A stretch of DNA of 64,000 bases from Fibrobacter sp. (GCA_024399065.1 JAKSIB010000011.1:1-64000), one strand, 5' to 3'; counted from the first letter of the stretch, positions 34,852-43,747 are shown. Notes: generated by a model not told the origin, from the letters alone. Translations and numbers: made by a program.

Positions 34852-36051
34852 TTACAGATTTTCACGACCGCTTTGCCACGCAGATTTAATCCATTCAGCA
34901 TCGCGGGCAACGCTTTCAATTTGCACTTCGTCAATAGCACCATCCCAGGTTTCGGTGCTGATTTCATCACCGCCAATACGGAACGGAACAGATGCGTCCA
35001 ACTGATTCGCCGTAAATTCGCTAGTCTCCCCCACCTGTTCACCATTCACGAACATGGAAACCTGATGATCCCTGGAAACCAATGTCAAGAAGCACCATTC
35101 TCCAACAGGAACAATAGAGGAATCGCCAAAAGTTATTTCCACAGGTTCCTTGGGAGCGCTCTTCATTACAGCAAAGACGCTGTTCGTACGTTCAAAATGC
35201 CACTGGAACTTTGAAGTACTGTCGCTCCAATAACTACGTTGGGCAACAAGAATTTGATGATTTTCATTTACGCCATTCCATTTCGTCCACAGAGAAATCG
35301 TAAAGTCGCCAGATGTCAGATCAAGTGTCCCCAAGTCAATAAACTGGCCTGGCTTAAGAAGGATGGCCTTACCGGAAATTCCATCCACATATTCCACATT
35401 CTCTGCAAGGGTGGAGTCGTTATCGTAAACCATTTCACCGCCATCCATGGAAAGATGCTTTTCAATGAATGTAGGGAGAATGATTGCATCGGAAGAATCA
35501 GCAGTAGAAATGGAGTAAGAAGCTATCGCAGCATCATCTTGTACGTACTGAAGAACAAGTCCTTCACTTGACGGAACACCGGCAAAGTCAAAAGATCCGT
35601 CTTTGGAAATCTTTGCAGTCAAGGACGTTCCCTTAATGCGAACATAGCCAGATTCTGCTCCGTCAATGTTTCCTTTCAAGGATTTTTTCTTGCTTATTTG
35701 CAAGTCATTATTTTCCTGAAGTTTTGGATTTGCCAACGCACAGAGCGATTCTGCTTCAGCATAAAGCATGACTAAATCACCGACAGAATCCGATACTACT
35801 AATTCATATTTGCCTTGCTTATCGGAAACCGTTTCAATGGAATCCACAACAGAAATAGAATTGTCAATATAGGCAACAACACGAGCTGCAGCCACGGCAT
35901 TTCCTGCATCATCAACAACTCTTCCCGCTAAAGTGATGGAGTGGTCAATATCAGTAATGCCGCCAGCAACATCGCCCTTTCCTTCAGAACAGGAACACAA
36001 CAGCAGGCACAAAGCAATTCCCAGGATTTGAACTAAACAGAATTTTCTCAC
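34852..36051 (-). CDS. Lipoprotein with carboxypeptidase-regulatory-like and LamG/concanavalin-like domains
   Basis: This 399-residue lipoprotein has lipid Cys at ~21 (LLLCSCSEG). A regulatory beta domain (~38-110; ITLAGRVVDDAGNAVAAARV ... DKQGKYELVV) and a short beta region are followed by a LamG-like sandwich (~195-385; FTISLWTKWNGVNENHQILV, VSMFVNGEQVG, GAIDEVQIES). It may bind carbohydrate or protein at the cell surface. Its ATG overlaps the TGA of the regulator gene (ATGA), so it is translationally coupled to it. Confidence 0.82.
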   Translation of the reverse strand: MRKFCLVQILGIALCLLLCSCSEGKGDVAGGITDIDHSITLAGRVVDDAGNAVAAARVVAYIDNSISVVDSIETVSDKQGKYELVVSDSVGDLVMLYAEAESLCALANPKLQENNDLQISKKKSLKGNIDGAESGYVRIKGTSLTAKISKDGSFDFAGVPSSEGLVLQYVQDDAAIASYSISTADSSDAIILPTFIEKHLSMDGGEMVYDNDSTLAENVEYVDGISGKAILLKPGQFIDLGTLDLTSGDFTISLWTKWNGVNENHQILVAQRSYWSDSTSKFQWHFERTNSVFAVMKSAPKEPVEITFGDSSIVPVGEWCFLTLVSRDHQVSMFVNGEQVGETSEFTANQLDASVPFRIGGDEISTETWDGAIDEVQIESVARDAEWIKSAWQSGRENL

Positions 36052-36896
36052 TTTTCATCCTTTGGAATCTTCGTACTCATGGGGAACGTCATGAACATCA
36101 TTTCATAAACACGTTCCACATCCCTATCGTTGGAAATTTTAGCCATGATCTTTTTTCTTGCTTCGCGCATCACTTCGACAACATAGTTAAATGAACTTTC
36201 ACTCATGGCAAGGGTTGTGAAAGCAGCGTACTGTTCATCCTTCGGGATACATTCTACGGCTCTCAAGGCATGCTGAATGTAGTCGCGACGGATTTGCTTT
36301 AAAGCGATAGGAGACACATCACTTGCATCCACCATCAGGGACGTTTCTTCATAACGGTCACCAATCTTTTTGACAAGACCTAGTTCCATCAATGTCTTTA
36401 CAGCACCGCGGGCTTCTGCAGCAGTAATGTTCGGGACAACCATGCGGGCCAACGCCCTGTAGTCTTCAGCCCAATTGGACGTTACCACAAGTTCACGGAC
36501 AATGGGGTGATACCACTTTGAAAAATAGGTCTGTTCGCGGTTGGTGAGATGGGTAAATTCAGCTTGCCTTTTTATCTGTAAAATCCGTTCCCAGGCTACA
36601 TCACGCTTGTCAATCCGCTCCGACTGATTGAATTCTACAAGCGACAGGAAATAAGATTCCTGAAGATTACCCAAGCCCATAGCCTTTGAAATTTTTTCCG
36701 CAGATTTTTCTGTCAGTTTGAAACGACCACGAATCACATTTAGACAATAGGAGGATGTCTTGAAACCGGCCTTCGCAGCAAAAAATCGGTGTGAAAATGC
36801 AGCACTTTGATTTTTCTGCTCTTCAAAATAATCCTGCAGAAACTTACGATAATCATCGTATTCAAAGAGACGTTCAATCACTTTACTTGCGGCCAT
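36048..36896 (-). CDS. TIGR02147/DUF4423-family regulator-like protein
   Basis: This 282-residue cytoplasmic protein has the N-terminal signature LFEYDDYRKFLQDYFEEQK and RFFAAKAGFKTSSYCLNVI, an HTH-like segment. A middle block TYFSKWYHPIVRELV and a C-terminal helical domain follow. The family is a paralogous group found in Fibrobacter (from memory) and is thought to be regulatory. The stop overlaps the start of a surface lipoprotein gene, which suggests it controls or senses that product. No DNA target is known. Confidence 0.87.
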   Translation of the reverse strand: MAASKVIERLFEYDDYRKFLQDYFEEQKNQSAAFSHRFFAAKAGFKTSSYCLNVIRGRFKLTEKSAEKISKAMGLGNLQESYFLSLVEFNQSERIDKRDVAWERILQIKRQAEFTHLTNREQTYFSKWYHPIVRELVVTSNWAEDYRALARMVVPNITAAEARGAVKTLMELGLVKKIGDRYEETSLMVDASDVSPIALKQIRRDYIQHALRAVECIPKDEQYAAFTTLAMSESSFNYVVEVMREARKKIMAKISNDRDVERVYEMMFMTFPMSTKIPKDEK

Positions 36897-36916
36897 AGGT
36901 CCATCCAGCAGAAAAT

Positions 36917-38302
36917 TTACTTCACCGTAACTTTCGTCGTGTAGGAAACTCCTGCGTCGCGAATGACAACAAAGTAATTTCCATTGGGCAAATTGCGATT
37001 TGTAACTGCATGGCCCATGGCGTCCATCACCGTAATGCCTGCGGAACTATTCACATTGGAAACGGTGATCGCCTTGTCCGCCACGCGAACCCGGGGCACA
37101 GCAAAATGGGCGTTCTTGAATTTGCGAGCATTGATCACTTCGGAACCCTCGCCAGCACCTTCACCAGAATCTCCGGCTTCGTACAAGGTAGCCACAGCTT
37201 CCGCCCACAAACGATGCATGCTTGCTGCACCCTTTTCTGCAGGGTGAACGCCATCAGTAGAAGAAAGTTCTTCCGGATGCTTGGAGAAGTAATCAAAGAA
37301 ATCCGGACCCTTGGGCAAATTATTCTTTGTAGTCAATTCATCAATGGCATCCAAGTAACCTTGGTAAACTTGCCACTTGGCAACTTCAGGATTCGTTGCA
37401 ATCATGCGGGCAATAATTGGCGTTACACCTTTTGACTTTGCGGCGTCAACAATCTTCTGCATGTTTTCCTTGAAGTGCTCCACGTTCCAACCCGTTTCAT
37501 CACCCCAGGCATCGTTGGTTCCCATTTCAATGGCCCAGTACTTCACGTTGCTCACATATTCAGTATAAGAGGAAAGACCGTCGATAATGCCGTCGGTATT
37601 CACGCAGCCAATACCGCCGCGAAGCATTGCCGGGTAGTAATCCGGATAGCGAGCGTGAATCAACTGTGCAAAATTGGAGTCAACTTCAATTTGCTTCAAG
37701 CCCATCTGGCTGATGCTCGTGCCCATAAAGAACCAAGTGTCGTTTCCGCCATTGCTAATGTCGTAGGCGCCCACTTCCTCAAGATTCTTCACGGGAGATT
37801 CTGCAACAATCCTGAACCAGGATTTCCCGGCAAAGTCAATGGCCATACCGCGGGACATGGCGCCACTCTCGCCAACTTCCGCAGCAACTTCCCAGTCGCC
37901 GTCCACACCGTTGGTAGAATTTGCAGAAGTCATGATCTTGAAATTTTGCAGAGAAGCGTCTTCAGTGGGATTGTGCTGGCAGGATGCCGCATGCACATAC
38001 TTGTCGCCAATCCAGGCTTCATCACCGCGGGTTTCCCAAGTCACGAAAAGTTTGGTGGGACCCTCACCCACATTCAATGCAAAATCAGATGCAGAAGCCA
38101 CCTGATTGAAATCCAGATGACCGTCGGTATAAACTTCCGGCTTCCAGTTGGAATTTACAGCACCGCCCACATAAAGGTTCTTACCCATACTTACGTTAGG
38201 ATTTGCCGTAATTGCAAAAGCTGAGGTCGCGGCACCAAAGGCAACTGCTGCAAAAATTGCACCGAAATTCGATGAACCAACGCCCTGAAAAATTTTATTC
38301 AT
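36917..38302 (-). CDS. Secreted SGNH/GDSL esterase, paralogue of the 10799 gene
   Basis: This 461-residue secreted protein has a signal peptide (~1-30) and a discoidin-like domain (~31-180; SANSTNGVDGDWE). The SGNH domain has Ser196 in FFMGTSISQMG, the GTND block, and DGVHP near 345-360. A C-terminal T9SS-like tail (VNSSAGITVMDAMG, LPNGNYFVV) follows. It is alike over its whole length to the product of 10799-12121. The ~23-residue acidic/glycine-rich insert (EAGDSGEGAGEGSE) before the tail is longer here. Likely acetyl-xylan or other polysaccharide deacetylation. GGAGATGG precedes ATG. Confidence 0.88.
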   Translation of the reverse strand: MNKIFQGVGSSNFGAIFAAVAFGAATSAFAITANPNVSMGKNLYVGGAVNSNWKPEVYTDGHLDFNQVASASDFALNVGEGPTKLFVTWETRGDEAWIGDKYVHAASCQHNPTEDASLQNFKIMTSANSTNGVDGDWEVAAEVGESGAMSRGMAIDFAGKSWFRIVAESPVKNLEEVGAYDISNGGNDTWFFMGTSISQMGLKQIEVDSNFAQLIHARYPDYYPAMLRGGIGCVNTDGIIDGLSSYTEYVSNVKYWAIEMGTNDAWGDETGWNVEHFKENMQKIVDAAKSKGVTPIIARMIATNPEVAKWQVYQGYLDAIDELTTKNNLPKGPDFFDYFSKHPEELSSTDGVHPAEKGAASMHRLWAEAVATLYEAGDSGEGAGEGSEVINARKFKNAHFAVPRVRVADKAITVSNVNSSAGITVMDAMGHAVTNRNLPNGNYFVVIRDAGVSYTTKVTVK

Positions 38303-38415
38303 AACACCATCTCCATAAACACAAGGTTAAATTACCCTATTTTGGAAGGCAATGCACCTTTTTTTTTCGATGGTGAGAACAAAACGTAGAGAAAGTCTCA
38401 ACCAGCCGCCTGGTT

Positions 38416-39744
38416 TTACCTTTTTGCAGCTTCTGAAACTTCGCGGAAGGTAACGCCAGCCTTTTCGGCAACTTCCTTCACGCTTTCGAATTCGGGTTTA
38501 CACTTTTCGATGTCGCCCAGTTTGCACTTCTTAACTTTCACTGTTCCATAGGGAGTTTCTACGTCGGCAAAAGTCCGTCCCATACAGGTGCGGGTGACGG
38601 GATAACGACGGATGCCCACCGTATTCGTGTGACGCAAAATGGCGGTTTCCACCTGGGGAAGCTTTTCGCTATCCGCAAGAGCGTGAAGAACGACGGCCGG
38701 GCGGTTCTTCTTCATGTAGCACGGAACAAAGTAAACGTCCTTGGCTCCAGCTTCGAAAATCTTGTCCATGGCAAGACCCAGTTCTTCGGGACTCTGGTCA
38801 TCGATATTGCATTCCACCATGAAGACTTCATCACCCCCGCGATTTTCATCTTCAACACTTTCGATGATTTGGGCACGCAGGAAATTGGCTCGACCGAAAT
38901 CGCGTTTGCCGAGTCCGATGCCGGATTTCAAAATCTTGTAACTCACAGGAAGTTTTTCGCAGGTACGGATAGCGGCTACCACGCCGATTCCTGTGGGAGT
39001 TACCATCTCGCCTTTGGTATCTGTAATGTGGAGCGCAATGCCTGCGGATTCTGCAATGCTTGCCACCGCAGGAACAGGAATCGGGAGCATTCCATGCTGG
39101 GTCTGCACAAATCCGGAACCCTCGTTAAGGCCCGTCACCACCACTTGAGAAACGCCTTGAGTTTCCTGCAGGTCTTCTACCAAAATAGCCACCGCCATAA
39201 TATCCACGATGGAGTCAATGGCACCTACTTCGTGAAAATGGACATCTTCTACTGCAACGCCGTGAGCCTTCGCTTCGGCCTGGGCAATCATCAGAAAAAT
39301 TTTCTTGGCAAGGGCAAGGGCGTTCTGGGAAAGGGTACCATGGCTAGCCACATGTTCCAAGATACCGTAGCATTCCTTTAGATGTCGATGCTCGTGGGAG
39401 TGATGGTGTTCGTGACTGTGTTCATGGTTGTGGTGCTCATGCTCATGGTGGTGATCGGCACATTCCTCATGGGAATGTTCATGGTGATGTTCTACGTAGC
39501 ATCCTTCATGGGCGTGAACATGATCTGCGCTTTCTTCGCCATGATGGGTATGCACGTGAACATCAAAGGTCGCCCCGGCAATACTGTAAGAATTACCACG
39601 ACCGAAATGGCAGTGCATTCCCTCAAGATGCATGCTGTTGATGGCGGCATCCAGCTTTTCACGGGATGCGCCCAAATCCAGCAAGGCGGCAACAGTCATA
39701 TCGCCACTGATTCCACAAGATCCGTCCAGATAAAGATATTTCAT
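38416..39744 (-). CDS. larC: Nickel insertion protein LarC
   Basis: This 442-residue cytoplasmic protein inserts nickel, using CTP, into the pincer nucleotide to give the NPN cofactor (family knowledge). It starts MKYLYLDGSCGISGDM, has VEDVHFHEVGAIDSIVDI, and a C-terminal half (~270-440) of the LarC2 type (ECNIDDQSPEELG, VKKCKLGDIEKCKPE). It is a single uninterrupted frame; in Lactobacillus plantarum larC needs a frameshift. Residues 63-121 are exceptionally His-rich, a probable nickel-holding insert. It follows larB with only two bases between. Confidence 0.95.
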   Translation of the reverse strand: MKYLYLDGSCGISGDMTVAALLDLGASREKLDAAINSMHLEGMHCHFGRGNSYSIAGATFDVHVHTHHGEESADHVHAHEGCYVEHHHEHSHEECADHHHEHEHHNHEHSHEHHHSHEHRHLKECYGILEHVASHGTLSQNALALAKKIFLMIAQAEAKAHGVAVEDVHFHEVGAIDSIVDIMAVAILVEDLQETQGVSQVVVTGLNEGSGFVQTQHGMLPIPVPAVASIAESAGIALHITDTKGEMVTPTGIGVVAAIRTCEKLPVSYKILKSGIGLGKRDFGRANFLRAQIIESVEDENRGGDEVFMVECNIDDQSPEELGLAMDKIFEAGAKDVYFVPCYMKKNRPAVVLHALADSEKLPQVETAILRHTNTVGIRRYPVTRTCMGRTFADVETPYGTVKVKKCKLGDIEKCKPEFESVKEVAEKAGVTFREVSEAAKR

Positions 39745-39746
39745 AA

Positions 39747-40457
39747 TTACTTAATCCTCAGCATACGGCAAGCACTTACGGCGGCTCCAAAACCGTTGTC
39801 GATGTTCACCACGGTAACGCCCTCGGCGCAGGTATTCAGCATTGTTAGAAGTGGTGCGACACCTTGAAACGAGGCGCCGTAGCCAACGGATGTCGGCACT
39901 GCAATCACGGGTGCTTTTACGAGCCCAGCAATGACACCAGCCAGCGCCCCTTCCATTCCTGCCACGGCAATAACAACATCCGCCTTGCGAATTTCATCAA
40001 TTTTGGAAAGCAAACGATGGAGGCCGGCAATGCCAACATCATAATGTCGCGAAACCTTGGCTCCAAAAAATTCAGCGGTCATGGCAGCTTCTTCAGCGAT
40101 GGGCAAATCGGCTGTTCCCGCGCAGCAGACTGCGATGGTTCCGCCAAGTTTTCCTGATTTCTTTGAAGCGTTGGAATGATCACCCTTGACTGTTTTTATG
40201 GAGATGATTTTTGCAGTTTCGTTATAGCAAACTTGCGGCATTTCGCTTTTTACAAACTCGTACTGTTCGGCGCTACACTTGGTACCTAGAACAGCGCAGC
40301 CATTCTCCTTGAAGGTTTGGAGAATTTTCAGAAGTTGTTCCTTTGTTTTTCCGGCGCAGTAGATTGCCTCGGCTGTACCAGTACGTTTTTCACGGCTGAT
40401 ATCCAGCTTGGCGAAGCCAATGTCTTCATAGCGTTCATTTGCAAGAGTATTCTTCAT
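39747..40457 (-). CDS. larB: Pyridinium-3,5-biscarboxylic acid mononucleotide synthase LarB
   Basis: This 236-residue enzyme carboxylates the pyridinium ring of nicotinic acid adenine dinucleotide and hydrolyses it, the first step of NPN synthesis. It has the PurE-like C-terminal fold: GTIAVCCAGTADLPIAEEAA, VAGMEGALAGVIAGLV, PTSVGYGASFQGVAPLLTML, and NIDNGFGAAVSA. Length and motifs are typical. It lies 28 bases after tatC and directly before larC. Confidence 0.95.
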   Translation of the reverse strand: MKNTLANERYEDIGFAKLDISREKRTGTAEAIYCAGKTKEQLLKILQTFKENGCAVLGTKCSAEQYEFVKSEMPQVCYNETAKIISIKTVKGDHSNASKKSGKLGGTIAVCCAGTADLPIAEEAAMTAEFFGAKVSRHYDVGIAGLHRLLSKIDEIRKADVVIAVAGMEGALAGVIAGLVKAPVIAVPTSVGYGASFQGVAPLLTMLNTCAEGVTVVNIDNGFGAAVSACRMLRIK

Positions 40458-40485
40458 AATCCAAATCTTGAACGAGTTTTAGAAA

Positions 40486-41400
40486 TTAGTTGGGTTTCCA
40501 CTTGTCTGCATTTCGCTCTGTTCCCACCTGGTAGGGGGATGAGATCTTTGTAAAGTCTACATCATCCTGGGAATCTTGATTTGCAGATTTCTGTGTCGCG
40601 GAATCTGAAATTGACGTTTCCGAACTTTCGGTTTTTGATTCCACGCGAACGGGGGAATTTTCTTCATTACATTCCTTGAACTGTTCGCCTTTATATTTTC
40701 GTGCAGCAAACAAACCCGCTTCAAAAAGTAGATAGGTAGGAGCGCCTAGAATCAGCTGGCTAATAATATCCGGCGGAGTCAGCAAAGCCGCCAACACAAG
40801 GATGGCCACCACTACGTAAGGGCGGGCATGGCAAACGGTTTCATAGTAAACAACGCCAGAGCGAATCAAGGCGTAAGTCACCAGCGGGAACTGGAACATG
40901 CATCCAAATGCAAGGGAAAGCCACAGCGCCAAGGTGACGATGTTTTCCACACCGAAAATTGGCTGTAGAGTTTCGCTTTCAAAACTCATGCCGAATCGCA
41001 CCACCAGCGGAAAGCAAATCCCCAGGCAGAACACCACGCCCGAAATAAAAAGCCCGCTGGTCATCCACACGATAGAACGAACAAACTTCCGTTCGTTTTC
41101 GTAAAGGCCCGGCAGCACGAACTTCCACAAGTTCCAGGCAATGTATGGAGAACAGATGACGCAATCCATAAGTGCCGCGATTTTTAGTTGCAACAGGAAC
41201 ACTTCCATTGGGGAAAAGTAATGGAGGGTGGCACCGCTCTGGGCAACAAGCTCTGCGCTGAACCAGTCAAGTACATGGGACGACAACAAAAACATCGGGA
41301 TAATCCCGATGCCTAGCGCCACAAAACAGTGAATCAGCGCCGTACGCAAGGCCTCCAAATGAGAGACCAACGTCTGTTCCTGATCAGCTTTCGAAGACAA
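40486..41400 (-). CDS. tatC: Sec-independent translocase protein TatC
   Basis: This 304-residue inner-membrane protein has six segments. The N-terminal cytosolic recognition region is SHLEALRTALIHC, and SPMEVFLLQLKIAALM follows. The last ~75 residues (~230-304) form a charged tail absent from many TatC proteins. TatC binds twin-arginine signal peptides. The start is a TTG (no ATG fits) nine bases after the tatA stop, with AGG nearby. No tatB is present. The adjacent Tat-signal DUF362 genes are natural candidates for cargo. Confidence 0.93.
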   Translation of the reverse strand: MSSKADQEQTLVSHLEALRTALIHCFVALGIGIIPMFLLSSHVLDWFSAELVAQSGATLHYFSPMEVFLLQLKIAALMDCVICSPYIAWNLWKFVLPGLYENERKFVRSIVWMTSGLFISGVVFCLGICFPLVVRFGMSFESETLQPIFGVENIVTLALWLSLAFGCMFQFPLVTYALIRSGVVYYETVCHARPYVVVAILVLAALLTPPDIISQLILGAPTYLLFEAGLFAARKYKGEQFKECNEENSPVRVESKTESSETSISDSATQKSANQDSQDDVDFTKISSPYQVGTERNADKWKPN

Positions 41401-41408
41401 GTCCGAAC

Positions 41409-41639
41409 CTATCTTTCGTCTTTCGTCTCTCGTCTTTCGTCTATTTTGGCTTCTGCTTCGCCGACTTTTTCCACAGTCTTCTGCAGATCTTCAGCTTCTT
41501 CCTTCAGGGCGTCCTTTGCCTTCTTGTATTCGTGCTGGGCACGGCCAAGAGAGCGGGCCAGTTCAGGAATGCGCTTGCCACCGAACAGCAGCAAAACCAC
41601 AACAACAATCAAGATGATTTCTGGAATTCCAAGAGACAT
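41409..41639 (-). CDS. tatA: Sec-independent translocase protein TatA
   Basis: This 76-residue protein has one membrane segment (~5-20), the hinge [16 protein letters not shown] and an amphipathic helix, typical of TatA, which forms the export pore. The C-terminus ([10 protein letters not shown]) is encoded by four tandem 7-base units. The start ATG follows CCGAGG. It is the first gene of the tatA-tatC-larB-larC unit. Confidence 0.93.
   Translation of the reverse strand: MSLGIPEIILIVVVVLLLFGGKRIPELARSLGRAQHEYKKAKDALKEEAEDLQKTVEKVGEAEAKIDERRETKDER
41413..41440. repeat. Tandem heptamer at the tatA/tatC boundary
   Basis: Four adjacent copies of TTTCGTC (one as TCTCGTC) lie inside the last codons of tatA and 13 bases before the tatC start. 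Because the unit is seven bases, a gain or loss of a copy would shift the tatA frame and move its stop relative to tatC. Confidence 0.75.
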
Positions 41640-41693
41640 GGGAACCTCGGCGCTTGTTAATAAAAATCAGCTTAATGGGAATTTATAAAAAAA

Positions 41694-41730
41694 TAGCGGA
41701 GCAGGAAACATTCATTCCCTGTTCCGCTTT
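41694..41730 (-). terminator. Terminator after the DUF362 genes
   Basis: On the minus strand AGCGGAACAGGGAA pairs with TTTCCTGCTCCGCT and is followed by ATTTTTTTAT, immediately past the stop of the gene ending at 41739. It separates the DUF362 unit from tatA-tatC-larB-larC. Confidence 0.85.
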
Positions 41731-41738
41731 AATTCGAA

Positions 41739-42725
41739 TTAGACTTCCACCAGTTTGTACTTACGGGAACCCATCTTATGGTGTTCCATGGCGTCAAGCT
41801 GATGCAAACCTTCGCGGGATTCGATACGTTCCTTCAGGTCGGCAAGTTCCTTAGGCGGAAGCTTGTAAACCATGTCGATGCTAGCCTGGTCCACAGCCAA
41901 AATGTCGGTAGAAGCAAGGATACCGATATCGCGGCAGGTAGGTTCTGCAGCACTGGTGCCTGCACAGTCGCAGTCCACGGACATACGGCGCAGCACGTTG
42001 ATGAAGCACATTTTGCCCTTGAAATGATCGCAGGTTGCCTTGGCGGAGTCGCCCATCAGTTCCATGAACTTGGCGCCCATAATCCAGTCGGCAGAAGAAT
42101 TCACGTCGGAAGTATTCAAGTGGACTTCGCGCTTACCAATCTGGCCGCCGGCGCAACCGATGGCGATGTTCTTCATGGAGCCGCCGAAGCCGCCCATGGC
42201 ATGACCCTTGAAGTGGGTGAACACCACCATGGAATCGTAGTTCAGCATATGCTTGCCCACGTGAAGTTCCTTAAGCCAGTAACCGTCCTTCACAGGAATG
42301 GGAGTTTCGCCATCTTCGTCCATAATGTCCACCACGGTGAACTTGGTGAAGCCATTGACTTCCAGGGCCTTGCGGTGATCGGCGGTAGTATAGCGGCCGC
42401 CTTGATACAGGGTGTTGGTCTCTACGATGGTACTGTTGGGAATAGCCTTCTGCAAGGCTTCATCCCATTCGCGGGGAATAATGTTGGGACCGTTGGGTTC
42501 GCCGGTATGGAGCTTGATGGCCACCTTGCCAGAGATGTTCTGCTTCACCTTTTCGTAAAGTTTCAGAACGCCAGCGGCACTGAGATCCTTGGTAAAATAG
42601 ACGGTAGACACCTTGTCCTCCTCAGAAGTTTTTTCGGGTGCAGAGCCGGAAGCACTGGCGCAATTAGCAAGACCAGCCACAGCAACGGCACCCGCAGAAG
42701 CCTTCAGAAAATCACGACGATCCAT
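41739..42725 (-). CDS. Tat-signal DUF362 protein, copy 1
   Basis: This 328-residue protein has a twin-arginine signal (MDRRDFLK, hydrophobic core to ~25, possible atypical lipobox LANC). DUF362 follows. Conserved features shared with copy 2 are His117-Arg118, THFKGH (His171, His175), GGFGGSMKN with Lys185, His202, and CxC (Cys252, Cys254) with Cys264. His117, His175, Lys185 and His202 have the order and near spacing of LarA His108, His174, Lys184 and His200 (LarA positions from memory). DUF362 proteins are otherwise of unknown function, sometimes linked to Fe-S. RBS AGAGG; a terminator follows. Confidence 0.9.
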   Translation of the reverse strand: MDRRDFLKASAGAVAVAGLANCASASGSAPEKTSEEDKVSTVYFTKDLSAAGVLKLYEKVKQNISGKVAIKLHTGEPNGPNIIPREWDEALQKAIPNSTIVETNTLYQGGRYTTADHRKALEVNGFTKFTVVDIMDEDGETPIPVKDGYWLKELHVGKHMLNYDSMVVFTHFKGHAMGGFGGSMKNIAIGCAGGQIGKREVHLNTSDVNSSADWIMGAKFMELMGDSAKATCDHFKGKMCFINVLRRMSVDCDCAGTSAAEPTCRDIGILASTDILAVDQASIDMVYKLPPKELADLKERIESREGLHQLDAMEHHKMGSRKYKLVEV

Positions 42726-42739
42726 AACGACCTCTTACA

Positions 42740-43747
42740 TTACACTTCGATAATACGATACTTGCGATTGCCCATCTTCAAAGCTTCCATTGCAGGGAGC
42801 TGATGAAGTCCTTCGCGACTTTCAATGCGTTCCTTGATATCCTTCAGTTCGCCAATGGGCAGCTTGTAAACCATGTCTACGCTGGCCTGGTCCACAGCGA
42901 GAATATCGGTGGAAGCGAGAATACCGATGTCGCGGCAAGTGGGTTCGGCAGCGCCAACGCCCGCACAGTCGCAGTCCACGGACATACGGCGCAGCACATT
43001 AATAAAGCACATCTTGCCCTTAAAGTGATTGACGGTTGCCTTGCCGGATTCAGCCATGGCTTCCATGAAGCGCTTGCCGCTGTTGCTCCACTTGGGGTAA
43101 AGTTCCGGCTTTGCATTGTAATCCGGATCTTCCATCTTTTCGTGAATCATCTTCTTGCCCACATTGGCGTCGGCACAGCCGATGGCGATGTTCTTGAGGG
43201 AACCGCCGAAACCACCCATGGTATGGCCCTTGAAGTGGGTCAGCACCACCATGGAATCGTAATTCACGATATGGCCGCCCATGCTCATTTCCTTGAAGTG
43301 CTTGCCGCCAGGAACAGGGAGCATCACCGTACCTTCTTCGTCCATGATGTCCACGGGGCAGAAAGTCCAGCCGTTTACCTTCAAAGTCTCGCGATGCTTT
43401 TCGGTAGTATCGCGGTCGCTGGGATGGTAGTAAGTGTTGGTTTCCACAATGTTGGAATTGGGAATCAGGGCCTGCACAGCCTTCACCCATTCGCGGGGCA
43501 AAATGTTGGGGCCGTTCTTTTCACCGGTGTGAACCTTGATGGCCACCTTGCCGGAAATATTCTGGTTCACCTTGTTGTACAACTTGATGAGACCTTCGGC
43601 AGAAAGATCCTTGGTGAAGTAGACGTTGGAAACATCCTTGCCGGCTTCCTTCACTTCCTGGTTCTTGGGCTTGCCAAAAACGGGAGTAGCCATGGCGCTG
43701 ATCAAAGCAGCAGAGCCTACAGTCTTTATAAAATCACGACGATCCAT
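42740..43747 (-). CDS. Tat-signal DUF362 protein, copy 2
   Basis: This 335-residue paralogue of the downstream gene has a clear twin-arginine signal (MDRRDFIKTVGSAALISAMA, cleavage near VFG). The pattern His118-Arg119, His175, Lys185, His202 and Cys259/261/271 is fully kept. It differs by an ~11-residue insert around 205-220. The two are tandem duplicates and possibly form a heteromer. The start codon directly follows the stop of the 99-residue membrane protein, with AAGGTGG upstream. This indicates tight coupling. Confidence 0.9.
   Translation of the reverse strand: MDRRDFIKTVGSAALISAMATPVFGKPKNQEVKEAGKDVSNVYFTKDLSAEGLIKLYNKVNQNISGKVAIKVHTGEKNGPNILPREWVKAVQALIPNSNIVETNTYYHPSDRDTTEKHRETLKVNGWTFCPVDIMDEEGTVMLPVPGGKHFKEMSMGGHIVNYDSMVVLTHFKGHTMGGFGGSLKNIAIGCADANVGKKMIHEKMEDPDYNAKPELYPKWSNSGKRFMEAMAESGKATVNHFKGKMCFINVLRRMSVDCDCAGVGAAEPTCRDIGILASTDILAVDQASVDMVYKLPIGELKDIKERIESREGLHQLPAMEALKMGNRKYRIIEV

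Noticed and set aside
39382-39867. Plus-strand frame rich in Met and Val opposite larC
   Set aside because: It is the complement of the His-rich stretch of larC, not a membrane protein gene.
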